In this document: positions 1-11,500 of the stretch, piece by piece | Layout: the number at the start of each line of letters is the position of its first letter | Position numbering within the stretch: position 1 is the first letter of the stretch | Assembly (NCBI GenBank): GCA_006386115.1 | Contig: VFIW01000004.1 | Location: 992,001 to 1,056,000, forward strand | Direction of reading: 5' to 3' | Length of the DNA stretch: 64,000 nt | DNA from: Globisporangium splendens | Lineage: Eukaryota > Oomycota > Peronosporomycetes > Pythiales > Pythiaceae | Notes under the pieces: model-generated | Databases searched by the model: none | What the model was told of the DNA's origin: nothing | What the model saw: only the letters and a program-made list of their open reading frames with translations | Program-made: the position numbers and the translations under genes

Positions 1-179
1 TGAGTCGCCGCAATTCATTTGAGCGATTGGTACCCAGTGGTTTTTTTTTGACAAGCATGGGCATGTGAAGCGACACACCATTAGCGTGAGCACAGCACCG
101 TACCGCGAACCAAGCCACCAGACAGCGGCAGCAGCAAGCGTCTCTTGCGTAGCTGATAGTACACCCTCCTCTCAGCAGA

Positions 180-2740
180 ATGGGCGGCCACCACCATCGA
201 TCGGGACCGTTGAAGCAGAAGAACAAGCAGCACAAGACCGGACGCCATGACTCCAAGACATCGCTCTCCAAGAAGCTCGGCGGCAAGATCGAGCGTGTCG
301 GCAACGTGAAGGCGAGCAGCCACTCGAACAACGCGGTCGCGGCCAACCAGAAGGCGCAGCGCATGCAGCGCCAGAAGCAGCTGCGCCAGAACAAGCGCGA
401 GGACCTGCTGCTGCTCAAGCGCTTTGGCTCGGGCAGCAGCCTCGGCCCGCCAAAGATCGTCGCTGTCATCGCGCTCAGCGAGCTCGCCAACGTGAGCGAA
501 GTCAAGCAGTCCATTTTCGAAGGCGTGTCCACGATTGAAGAGCCGTTCCAGGTTTGTTTCTGAGGTATTCGCCCTGAAAATGACGGCTTTGGACTGCTTT
601 TTGTACTCACGTTTGAGCTTCTTTGCTTTGCATTTCATCGCAGAATGGCTTGCGCAACTGCACGGTCGGTGTGTTTTCGCAGCACAAGCAAAAGGTGTGT
701 GTCATCGAGTGCGGCAACGATCTGCTCGTGTCCCTGGACGCCGCCAAGGTCGCGGACATTATCGTGTTCGTGTTGCCACTGCACGCGGGCGTGGAAGGCG
801 GTGTGAACGCCAATGGCAACAAGATCATCTCGGCGATCCGCGCACAGGGCGTCCCATCTACGGTTGGCGTGATCCAGGGCGTGGAGGCGCACACGGCGAA
901 GATGCAGTCCGATCTGAAAAAGTACGGCCAGCGGTACTTCCAGACGGAGTTCGGCGACGCGATCAAGGTCGTGCAGGCGAATGTGAACTCGCAGCTCGCG
1001 CGCGCGATCATGACGATGACGCCAAAGACGATCCACTGGCGCGAGGCGCGCTCGTACATGCTCGCGACCGCGGCTGTGATCACGCCAAACGGTCCGAATG
1101 AGGAGAAGGGCATGCTGCAGGTCAGCGGGTACATCCGCGGTAAGCCGCTGACCGTGAACCAATTGCTCCACATCACGGACGTCGGTACATTCCAGATGAG
1201 CCACATCGTGCAAACGAGCGTCAAGCAAGTGGACGCCGCAGCTGCGATGAGCGACGCTGCGGCTGCCGAGAACGCCTCCGCGACCGAGGAGCAATTCGTG
1301 CTGGCGACCGCGAACCCAGAGCTACAGGAGGATCTGCGCTACGAAGCCGAGTACGATCCGTTTGCCGCTGAACAAACGTGGCCAACGGAGGAAGAACTGG
1401 CGGACGCCGAGCGTGATGCCAAAAAAGACAAGGACAGCAAGGGTATGTCCAACTACCAGGCCGCGTGGATCGACGGCGATGACGAGGAGCAGGACGACGA
1501 CGAGATGCAGGACGGAGAGGATGATGCGGAAGTAGACCAGACGTTCTGCAAGACCGGCGAGGAGAGCGTGGAAGATGACGACGAAGACGATATCTCCATG
1601 GACGAGGATGAAGACGCGCAGCGCGAACGCCGCTTCGAAGAACTCAAGGAGAAACGTAGGCAGGAGCGCGAGAACATGACGTTCCCAGATGAAGTCGACG
1701 TGCCCACGGACTCGTCGGCGCGCGTCCGCTTTGCGCGATACCGTGGCCTCAAGTCGCTGCGCACGAGTGCGTGGGATCCCAAGGAGTCGCTTCCTGCAGA
1801 CTACTCGCGTCTGTTCCAGTTCGAGGACTTCGGGATGGTGCAGCGCATGGCGCTGGAGCGCGGCAAACTCGCAGAGAAGTCCATGAAGGACGAGCTTCGT
1901 CGCAAGACCCAGGCTGCGCGCTCGCGTGCAGCGTCCATGGCCAGCGCCATGGAGGACGTCGACACCATGGAGACGTCGTCGGTGTTCTCGACCGACAGCC
2001 ACCAGACGACGCTGTCGATGGCGCCCGAGTTCGGCAGCATCGGGTATGTGCCGTCAGGAGTGTACGTCACGATCTTCGTCAAGGACGTGCCTTTGCAGGC
2101 GTTCCACGCGCGGCAGCAAGCCGGTCCATTGATCATGGGCGCACTGCTCAAGCACGAGAACCGACTGTCGGTGCTCAACTTCTCCATCCAGCGCGCCTCG
2201 ACGTTCACGGAGCCGCTCAAGTCCAAGGAGGAGCTTGTGTTCCACAGCGGGTTCCGTCGATTCGCGGCCAAGCCCGTGTACTCGGACCAGAGTCTCAAGT
2301 CGGACCAGCACTTGTTCCACCGCTTCCTGCCGCAGAGCGGGTGGGCAGTGGCGTCGGTCTACGGCCCCGTGACGTTCCAGCCTGCCTCTGTGCTGGTGTT
2401 CCGCGAGAGCCGCGGCATGGAGTCCCATGAGCTCGTGGCATCGGGCACGCTGATGAACGTCAACCCGGACCGCATCGTGCTCAAGCGCGTGGTGATCACG
2501 GGCACGCCCGTCAAGGTCAAGAAACGCAAGGCCGTGGTGCGCTACATGTTCCACTCGCCCGAGGACATCCGCTGGTTCAAGCCCGTGGAGCTCGTGACCA
2601 AGCACGGCATGACGGGCCACATCAAGGAGTCCTTGGGCACGCACGGCGACTTCAAGGCCGTGTTCAACAAGCCCGTCAAGCAGCACGACACCGTGTGCTT
2701 GTACTTATATAAGCGTGTCTACCCGAAATTCGTCAACTGA
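180..2740 (+). CDS. TSR1: Ribosome biogenesis protein TSR1
   Basis: Exons 180-551 and 644-2740 give 822 residues, close to the usual ~800 for TSR1. The intron starts GTTTGT, ends GCAG and is phase 0. TSR1 is a nuclear/cytoplasmic 40S-subunit assembly factor that resembles a translational GTPase but lacks GTPase activity. Visible are the basic N-terminus (MGGHHHRSGPLKQKNKQHK), a degenerate G domain (about residues 80-230), an AARP2CN-like region following it, a long acidic stretch (about 400-470, many D/E) and the conserved C-terminal DUF663 region (about 480-800, including VKVKKRKAVVRYMFHSPEDI). The start is the ATG just before the conserved HHHRSGPLKQ block; stop TGA. No lesions seen. It converges tail to tail with the BAG6-like gene. 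Confidence 0.93.
552..643 (+). other. TSR1 intron
   Basis: A 92-nt GT-AG intron in phase 0. It separates the residues EEPFQ from NGLRNC, which are continuous in TSR1 homologues. Confidence 0.85.
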
Positions 2741-2828
2741 TGCTTTCATCCGAGTCTTTAGTCTTTAGATTAGATAGTAGAGTGAGTCCCGCCCTCAAGA
2801 AAATGCATTTCCCTTTTTCTTCTTGTTT

Positions 2829-2834
2829 AATAAA
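2829..2834 (+). terminator. AATAAA polyadenylation signal downstream of TSR1
   Basis: AATAAA lies about 90 nt after the TSR1 stop, in the AT-rich gap between the two convergent genes. It is a candidate poly(A) signal only; oomycete signals are loosely conserved. Confidence 0.4.
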
Positions 2835-2924
2835 GAAACAAAACCCTCGGCGTACGCTTGTGTGTGTATGTGCCTAGCATCGGAGACAAAGTCTTTCTTC
2901 GCTCTTGAAACATTCCGCGACTGA

Positions 2925-5408
2925 CTACGACTGTTCTTCTCGCTGTCGCTTGTTCGCAGGACCAGACTCAGTGCCGTCCGCCTCCAGTGGACGCCGTCGT
3001 CGGTTGTTGCCACCGACCCACTCCACGAAGTTGTCGACTGCGAACGCCGCGACACGCGTATCGAGCCCCAAGTACACCAGGAGGTTGCGCAGCACACGCA
3101 TGAGTCGGTCCACAGCAGCATCTTCATCAGCTCCATTTCCACTGAGGTACGCTTGCAGGTGGCGCACAAACTGTCGCGACATCGTTTGGAGAAAGTCCAT
3201 GCTGCTGGATCCAAATGCCACCGTGCGACTCGCCGACGTGGCGCGCAAAAAGTGGTCCACAAGATCCGGGATGAACGGTTCGAGCGGACGAAGGAGCTGG
3301 TCAATAAAACCAGATTGTCGCTGCGGCTCTGTGATCTCCGAGAGGATCGACGCAGGGATACCGTGAGACCGCAGTTGCTGTCGCAGTTCAATCACCAGCG
3401 TGTGCGACCACGTGCGGATCGTGGCGCGTGACACGGGCGGCATATCCACGCCACTCACGATCGCATATCCGATTTGTGCCATGACTTGGTGGATGCTCAC
3501 TGGATCCCCCGAGACGATCCCAAACAACGTCGACGCGGGGAGCTCGCCCGATAAGCGGCTCACCAGTTCTGCAAAATTCCACGTTGTCGTCGTGTTTGCA
3601 TTCAAATCTGCAAACGAAATCGGGAACACCACCGATGCCATCGGCGCGCCAAGATCTGCGATCGATATCTGCGGTAGATGGTGCACTCCGCCTTCTGGTT
3701 GCTGGGTCGCAGTCGTCGTATTTGCTGCGCTTGGCTGATCCGACGATGTTGGCGCGTTTGCCACTGGCTCAGACGAGGATACATTCTCGGTTCTTCCTGT
3801 CCACCCGGCAGTGGCGCCTCGAATCGATTCATTCATTCTCTCCAGAAGCGAAAAGAGCACATTGCCACGCGCTCGTTCCCCATCATCAGCACCTTGCGCG
3901 GCAGTGTCACCCTGTGTACCAGTGGTGGTAGCATGGCGTCCGCGACTCGATGACGACGAATTCTGTCTTCGCCCACTCCCAGAGGGTCTACTGGTGCTGT
4001 TGCTTTCCGTAGCAGTAGCAAGACCTGCGGTTGCTCCAGCTGTCGCCACTGACGTCCCGTCTCGAACGCGAATGGTTGCGCCTACTCCAGCAGCTCCAGA
4101 GTTGTGACGAATGAAAATGAACCGACCCATTCGAGCCAGCAGGTCGGCCAGTTCGCCAATCGTCTGCAGAGTATCGACCGTGCGCACAATCGCAGCGACG
4201 GATGGTCGTGGCTGTGAGCTGGATACAACCGCCCCTGCGCTCGTCGCGCGCGCTTCGAGAGCCGCTGGAAGAAGCTGCACCCTCGTACGGAAATGATCGA
4301 GTAAAATGCCCAATTGCGTGAGCTGAGATTGCAGGAACGCTGTATCGCTTCCAGACGCCGCGTCGAGTTGCACGTTTTCCAACCCAGCAAAATCAAAGTC
4401 TGTGATATCCAATTTCACCATCATTCACAGTGGCAAAACAAAGTTGTGAGCCAACTGCATCTCCACATGCAAACACAAGACAAACGCATCGTTCTCACCT
4501 GCGTTCTCCATATTCAACCGAATCGTTTCCATCAGCGTCTCCGATCGCAAGCGCAAAGTGGCGAGTCCATGGTTGAGGCTTCCGCCAGCGGCAGACGACG
4601 ATGATCGACTCCGCGACGAGGACGATCCACCACCAAGAGACCGCAGCGACGGCTCGGCTCGGGACCGACGAGCTCTCAGGCGTCCGCCAGCATGAGCAGA
4701 CGCTGCTCCAGCTCGCACAAAGTGCGCCATAGGCGCTGCTCCGCGCTCTCGAGCGCCTGTTGCTCCGTTCCCATTTGCTGCGGCGTGCGGGTCGCCTGCT
4801 TCGCTGATGATGATGTTCCCGCCCGCCATGGAGCCATGCACCGAGTTCATGATGTTTGCAATCATCGAGCTCAGGAACGGCATGTTGACGTCCGAGCCCT
4901 CGGGCACCGTGATCGTCGCACCCATGAGCACGTGGTTGGTCGGCATCGACGTCGACGTGCCGATCGTTGGGTCTGGCTCGTCGTTGTTTCGCGGTGCCGC
5001 ACCAGTGGTAGCAGCAGTACTAGTCGTCGCAGTTTCGCCATTACTCGTGTCGCTACTACTGCTTGTCCCATTGGCAGCAGACGCCGCGACCGCAGCCTCC
5101 GTGCGCGCGACGAGATGCAGCGTGTGGCCGTCTTCGAGCGCATACGCCGAGATGTTTTGGTCGTTTTTCAGCACTTTGCCACGGAAAATCAGCCGCTGCC
5201 GCGCAAACACGACGCCCGTCTCCTCGGCCACGAGCTCCTTGAGCTGCGGCACCGATGCGTCGCTGCAGATGCTGATCGAGTACGTCGTGTGGTCCAGCGT
5301 GCGCACGTTCAGCGAGATCTGCTTCGCGTCCTCCGTTGCCGCGGCGGAGACAGAGACAGAAGCATTGCTATTGTCAGTCGTGTCTGGAGAGTGTTGTGAG
5401 GTCGTCAT
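2925..5408 (-). CDS. BAG6-like ubiquitin-domain protein
   Basis: Minus-strand exons 5408-4499 and 4399-2925 encode 794 residues. The phase-1 intron (4400-4498) joins ..RLNMENA to DFDFAGLENVQ in frame. Residues ~31-105 form a ubiquitin-like domain (LKELVAEETGVVFARQRLIF, then G-K-V-L-K and EDGHTLHLVAR). A low-complexity Ser/Thr/Gly region follows, then a long helical region with QLTQLGILLDHFRTRVQ and the DUF3538-type pattern of BAG6/Scythe, and a basic C-terminal tail (NKRQREE). BAG6 chaperones exposed hydrophobic segments, feeding tail-anchored proteins to GET or to ubiquitination. The ATG at 5408 was preferred to the upstream in-frame ATG at 5477 because homology starts after it. The C-terminal BAG domain is not recognisable, so a general BAG6-like call is safest. 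Confidence 0.7.
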
Positions 5409-6047
5409 TTTGCTGACTTGTTTCTCTAATCCCTGTAGACAAAATCCAGATGTACATGTACAAAACGGTTGACGCATTAGTCCTCACAGTCCACAGACGG
5501 TAAGCGCATACACAAAGGAGCTGCTTCGCGTACGGCAGTGCACTCGAGTTAATTAGCGAAAAAAATCGCATCGACAACGTACCGTTGGGCTGGGTTTTGC
5601 TTCCGAGCGACTAAAAAGAACCGCAAATGACGGGACAAGAACGCAGGTGGAGGCACAAAGAACACGTCAGAGCAGCGCACGAGAGAGCGGAGAGGGGAAT
5701 GCGAGTCGCGTCGGCGCCTGTGAGCCTCGTGCCTGTTCTGCAGATCCACCACACGCAAGAAAGGCTGGCGCTCGCTTCTTGATGCTCGCTTCCTCCGGTT
5801 TAAATGCGGTTTCTCTCTCTCGCTTACTGGACTTCCCTGTAAAGTGCGCTTTGCAGGAGCAAAACCGTTACGCAATCACACAGATCACACCCAATAACAC
5901 ATCGCGGGTGGAAGAAGTAAAACACAATATATCAGTAACAGCGCACACACGAATGGCTACACTTTGGGTTGTTCCACACACCGAATGCTGTTCGTAGCTG
6001 AAAAGCAGAAACTAACGAGCCGCAGCGGCCATGAGCGGATCTGGTGG
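5409..6047. other. Intergenic gap upstream of the BAG6-like gene
   Basis: About 640 nt with no convincing gene on either strand. It holds the promoter of the BAG6-like gene and the 3' flank of the Hsp70 gene, both minus strand. Open frames here have no recognisable motifs. Confidence 0.5.
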
Positions 6048-8144
6048 CTAGGGTGGTGGTGGTGGCAGCGCAGGCGGTTGCTGTCGCTTCGTGAGCATGG
6101 AGCTGATTGCATGCACGAGCTCCTTGTCGTGGTCCGAGATCGTTGTCCCTTCAAGTTGGTCGGCATCAATCACGATCCGGAGCGCCTGGACGTACTCGTC
6201 AAGCAGCTTCATCGGGTCGTCGGTTGAGAGCAGCAAGTGACCTGTGAGGTGCGGGATCTGCAGCACACTGTTCCTTGGAACGAGCACCATTGCAGTCGAG
6301 TCCTGGATCCGATTAAATAGCCGCGCGTTCGCGTGGGCGATCGCATTCGCTGAGAGACTCGTCTCGTCGCCGTCAATGCAAACGGTGATGTGGCGATCAC
6401 TGGACCTCTCGGTCGCTGTGACGACGATCTGGTCCGAGGTCTCGATGTCAAATGTGATGTCGATCTTGAGCACCACGTGCGTCGTCGCGTGTCGGCCGTC
6501 GACGCGGACGCTCGCTAATTGATGATGAAGCGCAGTAGATGCCGGATTCTTCGGTAAGGAGCCCGGTTTGATATTGAAAACGCGTCCTTCGATCACGTGG
6601 AAAACCACGGAGTGCTGGCAACTGGCGTAGTACAGAAACGACTTGTGCACTGGCAGCTTCGTGTTGCTCGGGATCATCGCGATTTTCGTGCCATTAGCGC
6701 TTTGAATGCCTAGCGGCAACAGCGTGACGTCGAGTAGCTCCGCGGCGGGTGCTGTAGACAGCCGATCCCGAGTGTCCCTGCTTTTGCGTCCACAAAGTGC
6801 TGCGCCTCGTGCGCTTGAGACATTTGCCGGGGTACAAAGTACGTGATGCGATGGAGCAAATGCTTGGATCAGGGTCTGGACTCGTGGGATCCGCGCCGAT
6901 CCTCCTAAAAGCACGATCGAATCGATGTCCCCTTTCGCCGCCGAGCTCTCTTGCAACAACTGATTCATGAGTTCGAGGATCCGCTGCCAGTGCTCTTCGC
7001 AAAGTGCTTCAAAGCACGCACGCGTGACGTTGTAGTACCCAAACGCACTCGGGTCGGGGAAATCGATGCCCACGACTGCATTTGTCGACGTCGACAGCAG
7101 CTTTTTTGCCACCTCAGACGCGTGGTGAATCTGGCGGATGTCATGCAATTGCGACTCGCTAGTGTCAGTGGGCGTTGAAGCACCAGCGCTAGGGACGCGA
7201 AATTCGAGCGATGGGTTCGGCTTCCGGCGCTGACAATGCGCGACGATGGCTTCAGTGAAGTCGTTGCCACCCAGGTTGAGATCCGACGCCGCAGCTTTCA
7301 CTTCAAAAGTGCTCCCGTTCTTCACAGCTACGAGCGCCATGTTGGTGGTGCTCGCACCAATATCGACGGTCATAACAACGCGAGCACTAGCATCTGGTAA
7401 GGACGGATCGCTGGATCCGATGCCAAAGGAGACCGCCGCCGCGGTCGCCGCACAAACCACACGAGTCACAGAGAACCCGGCGATCATACCAGCGTTGCGA
7501 ACCGCGCGTCGCTGCGTGTGGTTGAATCCTTCCGGTACACACAGAGCTGCAGTCTGCAGCTTTGTACCAAGCAGTGCTTCGGCGTCTTCCTTGAGCTGTA
7601 GGAACAGGACCGCAAGGAGCTCTTCCGGGCACAGCTTGCGCGGGTTCGAAACGGAGTTGTTGGTCCCCGAGACCGCCACAAGGACCTTGTCATGGTCCCC
7701 AGCGACCACGTGGAACGGCCATCGAACCTGGTCGGCGTCGCTGAGATCGCACACTTTGCGGCCAACCAACCGCGTCAAATCAAACACAGTGTTGGGATCC
7801 CCACGTCTCGCGAGCGCGCGCGCCTCCGCTCCGACCAAGTACCCAGTATCCGCAACACTCACAAAGGCAGGTACAGTGAGAAGCGGCATGTTGTCGTCAA
7901 TGGCGGCGGAGTCGTCAAGTTTCGGAACATCGACCACGACGCCGTCTCGGGAGACCGCGGCTGAGCACAAGTGAGTTCCAAAATCGATCCCAAGCACCCA
8001 GAATCCTCCACTGTCGATGACTGCACCACTTGTAACAGGCTCGGAATCACTCATTGCTTCTGGTTTGGATGTGGCGACTCCACTAACACCACCAGGCTCC
8101 GTGCCATTCACAGTTCTGGCCTCGTTGACCTCGTTGTCGCTCAT
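6048..8144 (-). CDS. Divergent Hsp70-family protein
   Basis: A single exon of 698 residues. After a ~48-residue unusual N-terminal extension the nucleotide-binding domain begins with LGIDFGT (phosphate 1), followed by MTVDIGASTTNMALV (phosphate 2) and LLGGSARIPRVQTLIQAF (adenosine motif). A shortened substrate-binding domain follows from about 460 to 600 and a helical tail ends in a run of prolines. The canonical EEVD, KDEL or HDEL endings are absent, so it is not a standard cytosolic or ER Hsp70. It most resembles the atypical group (Hsp70-14/SSZ-like or HSPH-like) that work as co-chaperones or ribosome-associated factors; the exact subfamily is not resolved. It is transcribed divergently from the kinesin pseudogene. 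Confidence 0.85.
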   Translation of the reverse strand: MSDNEVNEARTVNGTEPGGVSGVATSKPEAMSDSEPVTSGAVIDSGGFWVLGIDFGTHLCSAAVSRDGVVVDVPKLDDSAAIDDNMPLLTVPAFVSVADTGYLVGAEARALARRGDPNTVFDLTRLVGRKVCDLSDADQVRWPFHVVAGDHDKVLVAVSGTNNSVSNPRKLCPEELLAVLFLQLKEDAEALLGTKLQTAALCVPEGFNHTQRRAVRNAGMIAGFSVTRVVCAATAAAVSFGIGSSDPSLPDASARVVMTVDIGASTTNMALVAVKNGSTFEVKAAASDLNLGGNDFTEAIVAHCQRRKPNPSLEFRVPSAGASTPTDTSESQLHDIRQIHHASEVAKKLLSTSTNAVVGIDFPDPSAFGYYNVTRACFEALCEEHWQRILELMNQLLQESSAAKGDIDSIVLLGGSARIPRVQTLIQAFAPSHHVLCTPANVSSARGAALCGRKSRDTRDRLSTAPAAELLDVTLLPLGIQSANGTKIAMIPSNTKLPVHKSFLYYASCQHSVVFHVIEGRVFNIKPGSLPKNPASTALHHQLASVRVDGRHATTHVVLKIDITFDIETSDQIVVTATERSSDRHITVCIDGDETSLSANAIAHANARLFNRIQDSTAMVLVPRNSVLQIPHLTGHLLLSTDDPMKLLDEYVQALRIVIDADQLEGTTISDHDKELVHAISSMLTKRQQPPALPPPPP

Positions 8145-8559
8145 TTCGTGAAGAAATTACACACTGACGGAGCCTCATGTGCATCCAAGTGGAAGCAGCA
8201 GCCAACGGTCTTTCCACGGCCATGCAAGTCATCTTCAATCACGTGCCCGATTCTCCCAGGTACTTTGCACCGCACAGCTCATTTCTTGAGTCCACTTGGG
8301 AGGGAGGGAGGGAGTGATGATACAGCCGTTAAGTGGTGTTTTCCTCTCATCCACAAATTCCTTTTGATCGTGTGAAGCAGTATGACGAGGTTTCGCTCTG
8401 CGACCTCCACATATTTTTAAAGGCGCCTCATCGAAGGTACTGAAACGACGGCGATGCAATGAAACATCCGCGACTATTTTCTCCCTCCTGCTCTCTATTT
8501 TTGACGCAGCAGATGCAAGTCGGAAGGTTGTGTCCGCATCTGCCCGAGCGCCATAACCA
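8145..8559. promoter_or_regulatory. Shared upstream region of Hsp70 (-) and kinesin pseudogene (+)
   Basis: A 415-nt gap between two head-to-head genes, so it should hold both promoters. A GGGAGGGAGGGAGGG purine block lies around 8300-8314. No TATA box or other defined element could be assigned. Confidence 0.4.
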
Positions 8560-11500
8560 ATGGAGTCGTCTCCACCATCTGCAAGCAGCATGGACGCTGT
8601 CCAGGTTTGCGTGCGCATTCGCCCGTTGAACTCGAAGGAAAAGCAGGAGCAGACCAAGAGCTGCATCCGCATCGCGGTCTCCCCCGACGGACTCTCGTCT
8701 ACGCACAATAATACCACAACAGTGTCAGCGTCTTCAAGCGGTCCACAGTAGCTCATCGTGGGCAAAGATCGTGCGTTTACGTTCGACAACGTGCTCGGGA
8801 TCACGAGCACTCAAGTGGTACGCTCTCTCGTTACTCACCAGTCATCCACAGCCTCACGACTTTCTCTTTTATGCTGCCACTCTGTGATTGTCTAGGAAAC
8901 GTACCGCCACTGCGTCGTGTAGCTCGTGCAGGGCTTTATTGAGGGCTACAATGCCACGGTGTTCGCGTACGACCAGACAGGCACCAGGAAGACACACACG
9001 ATGTCGGGCTCGGGGCTTGACGCCAACGGTGAACGACACGAAGAGCTCCAGGGCATCATCCCACGCGTATGTTCTCGATACGGGTGTTGTGTGAGTGATT
9101 GTCTAATGGGTGGTGTTCTCTATCTGTGGCACCACTGCCTCATTAGGCGATCAAGTCGATTTTCAAGCACATGAAGGAGAATGAGCAGCACGTCGAGTAC
9201 AATCTCCGTGTCGAGTATATTGAGATCTACAATGAAGAGCTCCGCGATCTGTTGCATCCGGAAACTACATCCAAGGTGCGCGCATGCAAAAGGAGCCTTG
9301 GGAATCGAGTGTTGTGCTCACTTTGCGGATGAAAACTTATCACCGAGCAGCAATTGTCGATCCGAGAAGACGCCGAGGGCTGTATCGTGATCGCGGGCGT
9401 GAAATCCGAGGTTGCATCGACCCAGGACGCCGTGTTTCGGTACCTTGTGCTCGGTGGAGCATCTCGAGCCACAGGCAGCACGCTCACGAATGAGCAATCG
9501 AGTCGCTCGCACGCGATTTTCACGCTGGTCCTGCACCAACGCGAACTCGCGACTGGCGCGTGCCACAAAGCCAAGTTCCACCTGGTCGATCTCGCGGGCT
9601 CGGAGCGCGCGAAGCGCACTGGCGCCGTCGCCACGTGGTCCAAGGAGTTCGCGAGCATTAACCAGGGGCTGCTAGCGCTAGGCAACGTCATCAGCGCGCT
9701 AGGCGACGAGAAACGGCGCAATATGGTGACAGCAACGGTCAATGGCGGCGTCCACGTGCCGTACCGAGACTCGAAGCTCACGCGGCTGCTGCAGGACAGC
9801 CTGGGCGGTAACTCCAAGACACTCATGATCGCGTGCGCGAGCCCCGCGGCGATCAATTTCGAGGAAACGCTCAACACGCTGAAGTACGCGAACCGCGCCA
9901 AGAGCATCCGCAATCGGCCGATCGTGAACCAGCACGAAGTTAGCAGCACGGACGACGAACTGGTTGAGAAACAGAAGCAATCGGTGAACGACATCGCGCG
10001 CATGAAGGCGGAAATCGCGCACTTGCACACGCAATTGCAGCAAAGTAGTGGGATCAATACCACGGCAGCTTCGTCTCGGCCGACAACTTCATCGCCGTCT
10101 TCACCGATACCAGCGCCTCGGTCTGGCAAACGCGAGCATTCTTCCTCTTCGAGCGGCGCGGACGTGAAACTCGCTGCAGTGGAGCAGGAGCTGCACCTTG
10201 CGACCAAGAAAGTGAAGCAGTGTGCCGAGTGCGTTGAGACCATGCGCGGGTTCTCACTCGAGGCGATCACGCCGTTGAATGCCGCCATCCAAACCGCGAA
10301 CAGCTGCGACACTGGGACTAGTGCCAACAACACCAAAGGCGATCAAGACAATGTGGACGACGCTGACAACCAGGATGAGCGCATTAAATGCATGGCGAAG
10401 GAGCTCCAGGACGCCAAGAACGATCTCGTACGCGACGAGCAGATCTTCGAGATGGAAAATCAGGAGATCCAGCGACTTCACACACTTCTGCTTGACGCCA
10501 AGACCAAGAATGAAAAGCTGATTGAGAAGGTGCAACAATTGGAGCGAGGCGGACAGTTGTGGTCGAATGTTGAGAGCTCTACGGCTGGGAATACGTCTGA
10601 AAGTAGTGGTGCTGGAGGAGGAGGCATGGGACCAGTATCTCCAACGACAACGGAGGAAAGTGGCGATGGCCGTGACGACGATGAGGAGGAGCGCGCTCCG
10701 ACTGCACAAACGGCAACGCGCACGAGTACAACTAGTGGGATCGCTACTTCTCATGGGTTGCGCGGTGTCAAAGCGACGTCGTCGCGCGGATTGTTCACGA
10801 AACGGAGCGGCACCGCGACGTACGATGGCGAAAAAGACAATGTGCTGATTGGCAATGGCGACGACGACGACGCGAGTCTGCGTGGTAGTCGCGTTACGTC
10901 GAGAGAGGCTCTGAAACCGAGAAGCGATGTATCAGCGCCACCGACAGCCAAGCCATGTTCGGAACACCTCGCCACCGCCAGTGGCAGCAGCCTTCATCGC
11001 TCAAGCGAAAGTGGGGCTGCGGTCATTGCTAAGCTCGAGGAAACGATCGCCTCGCTTCGAGCCAAAGTCGAAGAGTTTCAGCAGCAAAACGTACGCCATT
11101 CTTGGATCTTGTGTGCCTAACTTCTTTGGCTGAAGCTCCTGCTTGTCTTCTTTGTTCTTTCTAGGGTGAGCTTTTGCATGGCCGCGAAGAATCGACACGT
11201 CGATGGCAACTCGATCGCCAAAACTACGAGCGTCAGATCAACGAAGCCGAGCAGACGATCGAGGCGCTACGAAAGGAGAAGCAGGTGCCCGGGGACACGA
11301 CTATCGGCGCCGAGAAACACGGCAGCAGCGCAGCTGTAGCTGAGTCCAAGAGCTCGATGTATCTACGCCCGTCTTCGCCATCTAACCATGCAAAGGAGTC
11401 GCTGTTTCTCGAGATCGAGGAGCCAGAAACGACGGAAGTCGAGCGCACACCACCACCTAGTGATGCGAAACGGACGTCGATGCGTTCGAGCAGCTCTAAG

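Noticed and set aside
1322..2686. Long antisense frames within TSR1
   Set aside because: They mirror the codon structure of TSR1 on the other strand and contain no domain.
7600..7660. tRNA-like GGTTCGAA box
   Set aside because: It lies inside the Hsp70 coding sequence and no cloverleaf can be built around it.
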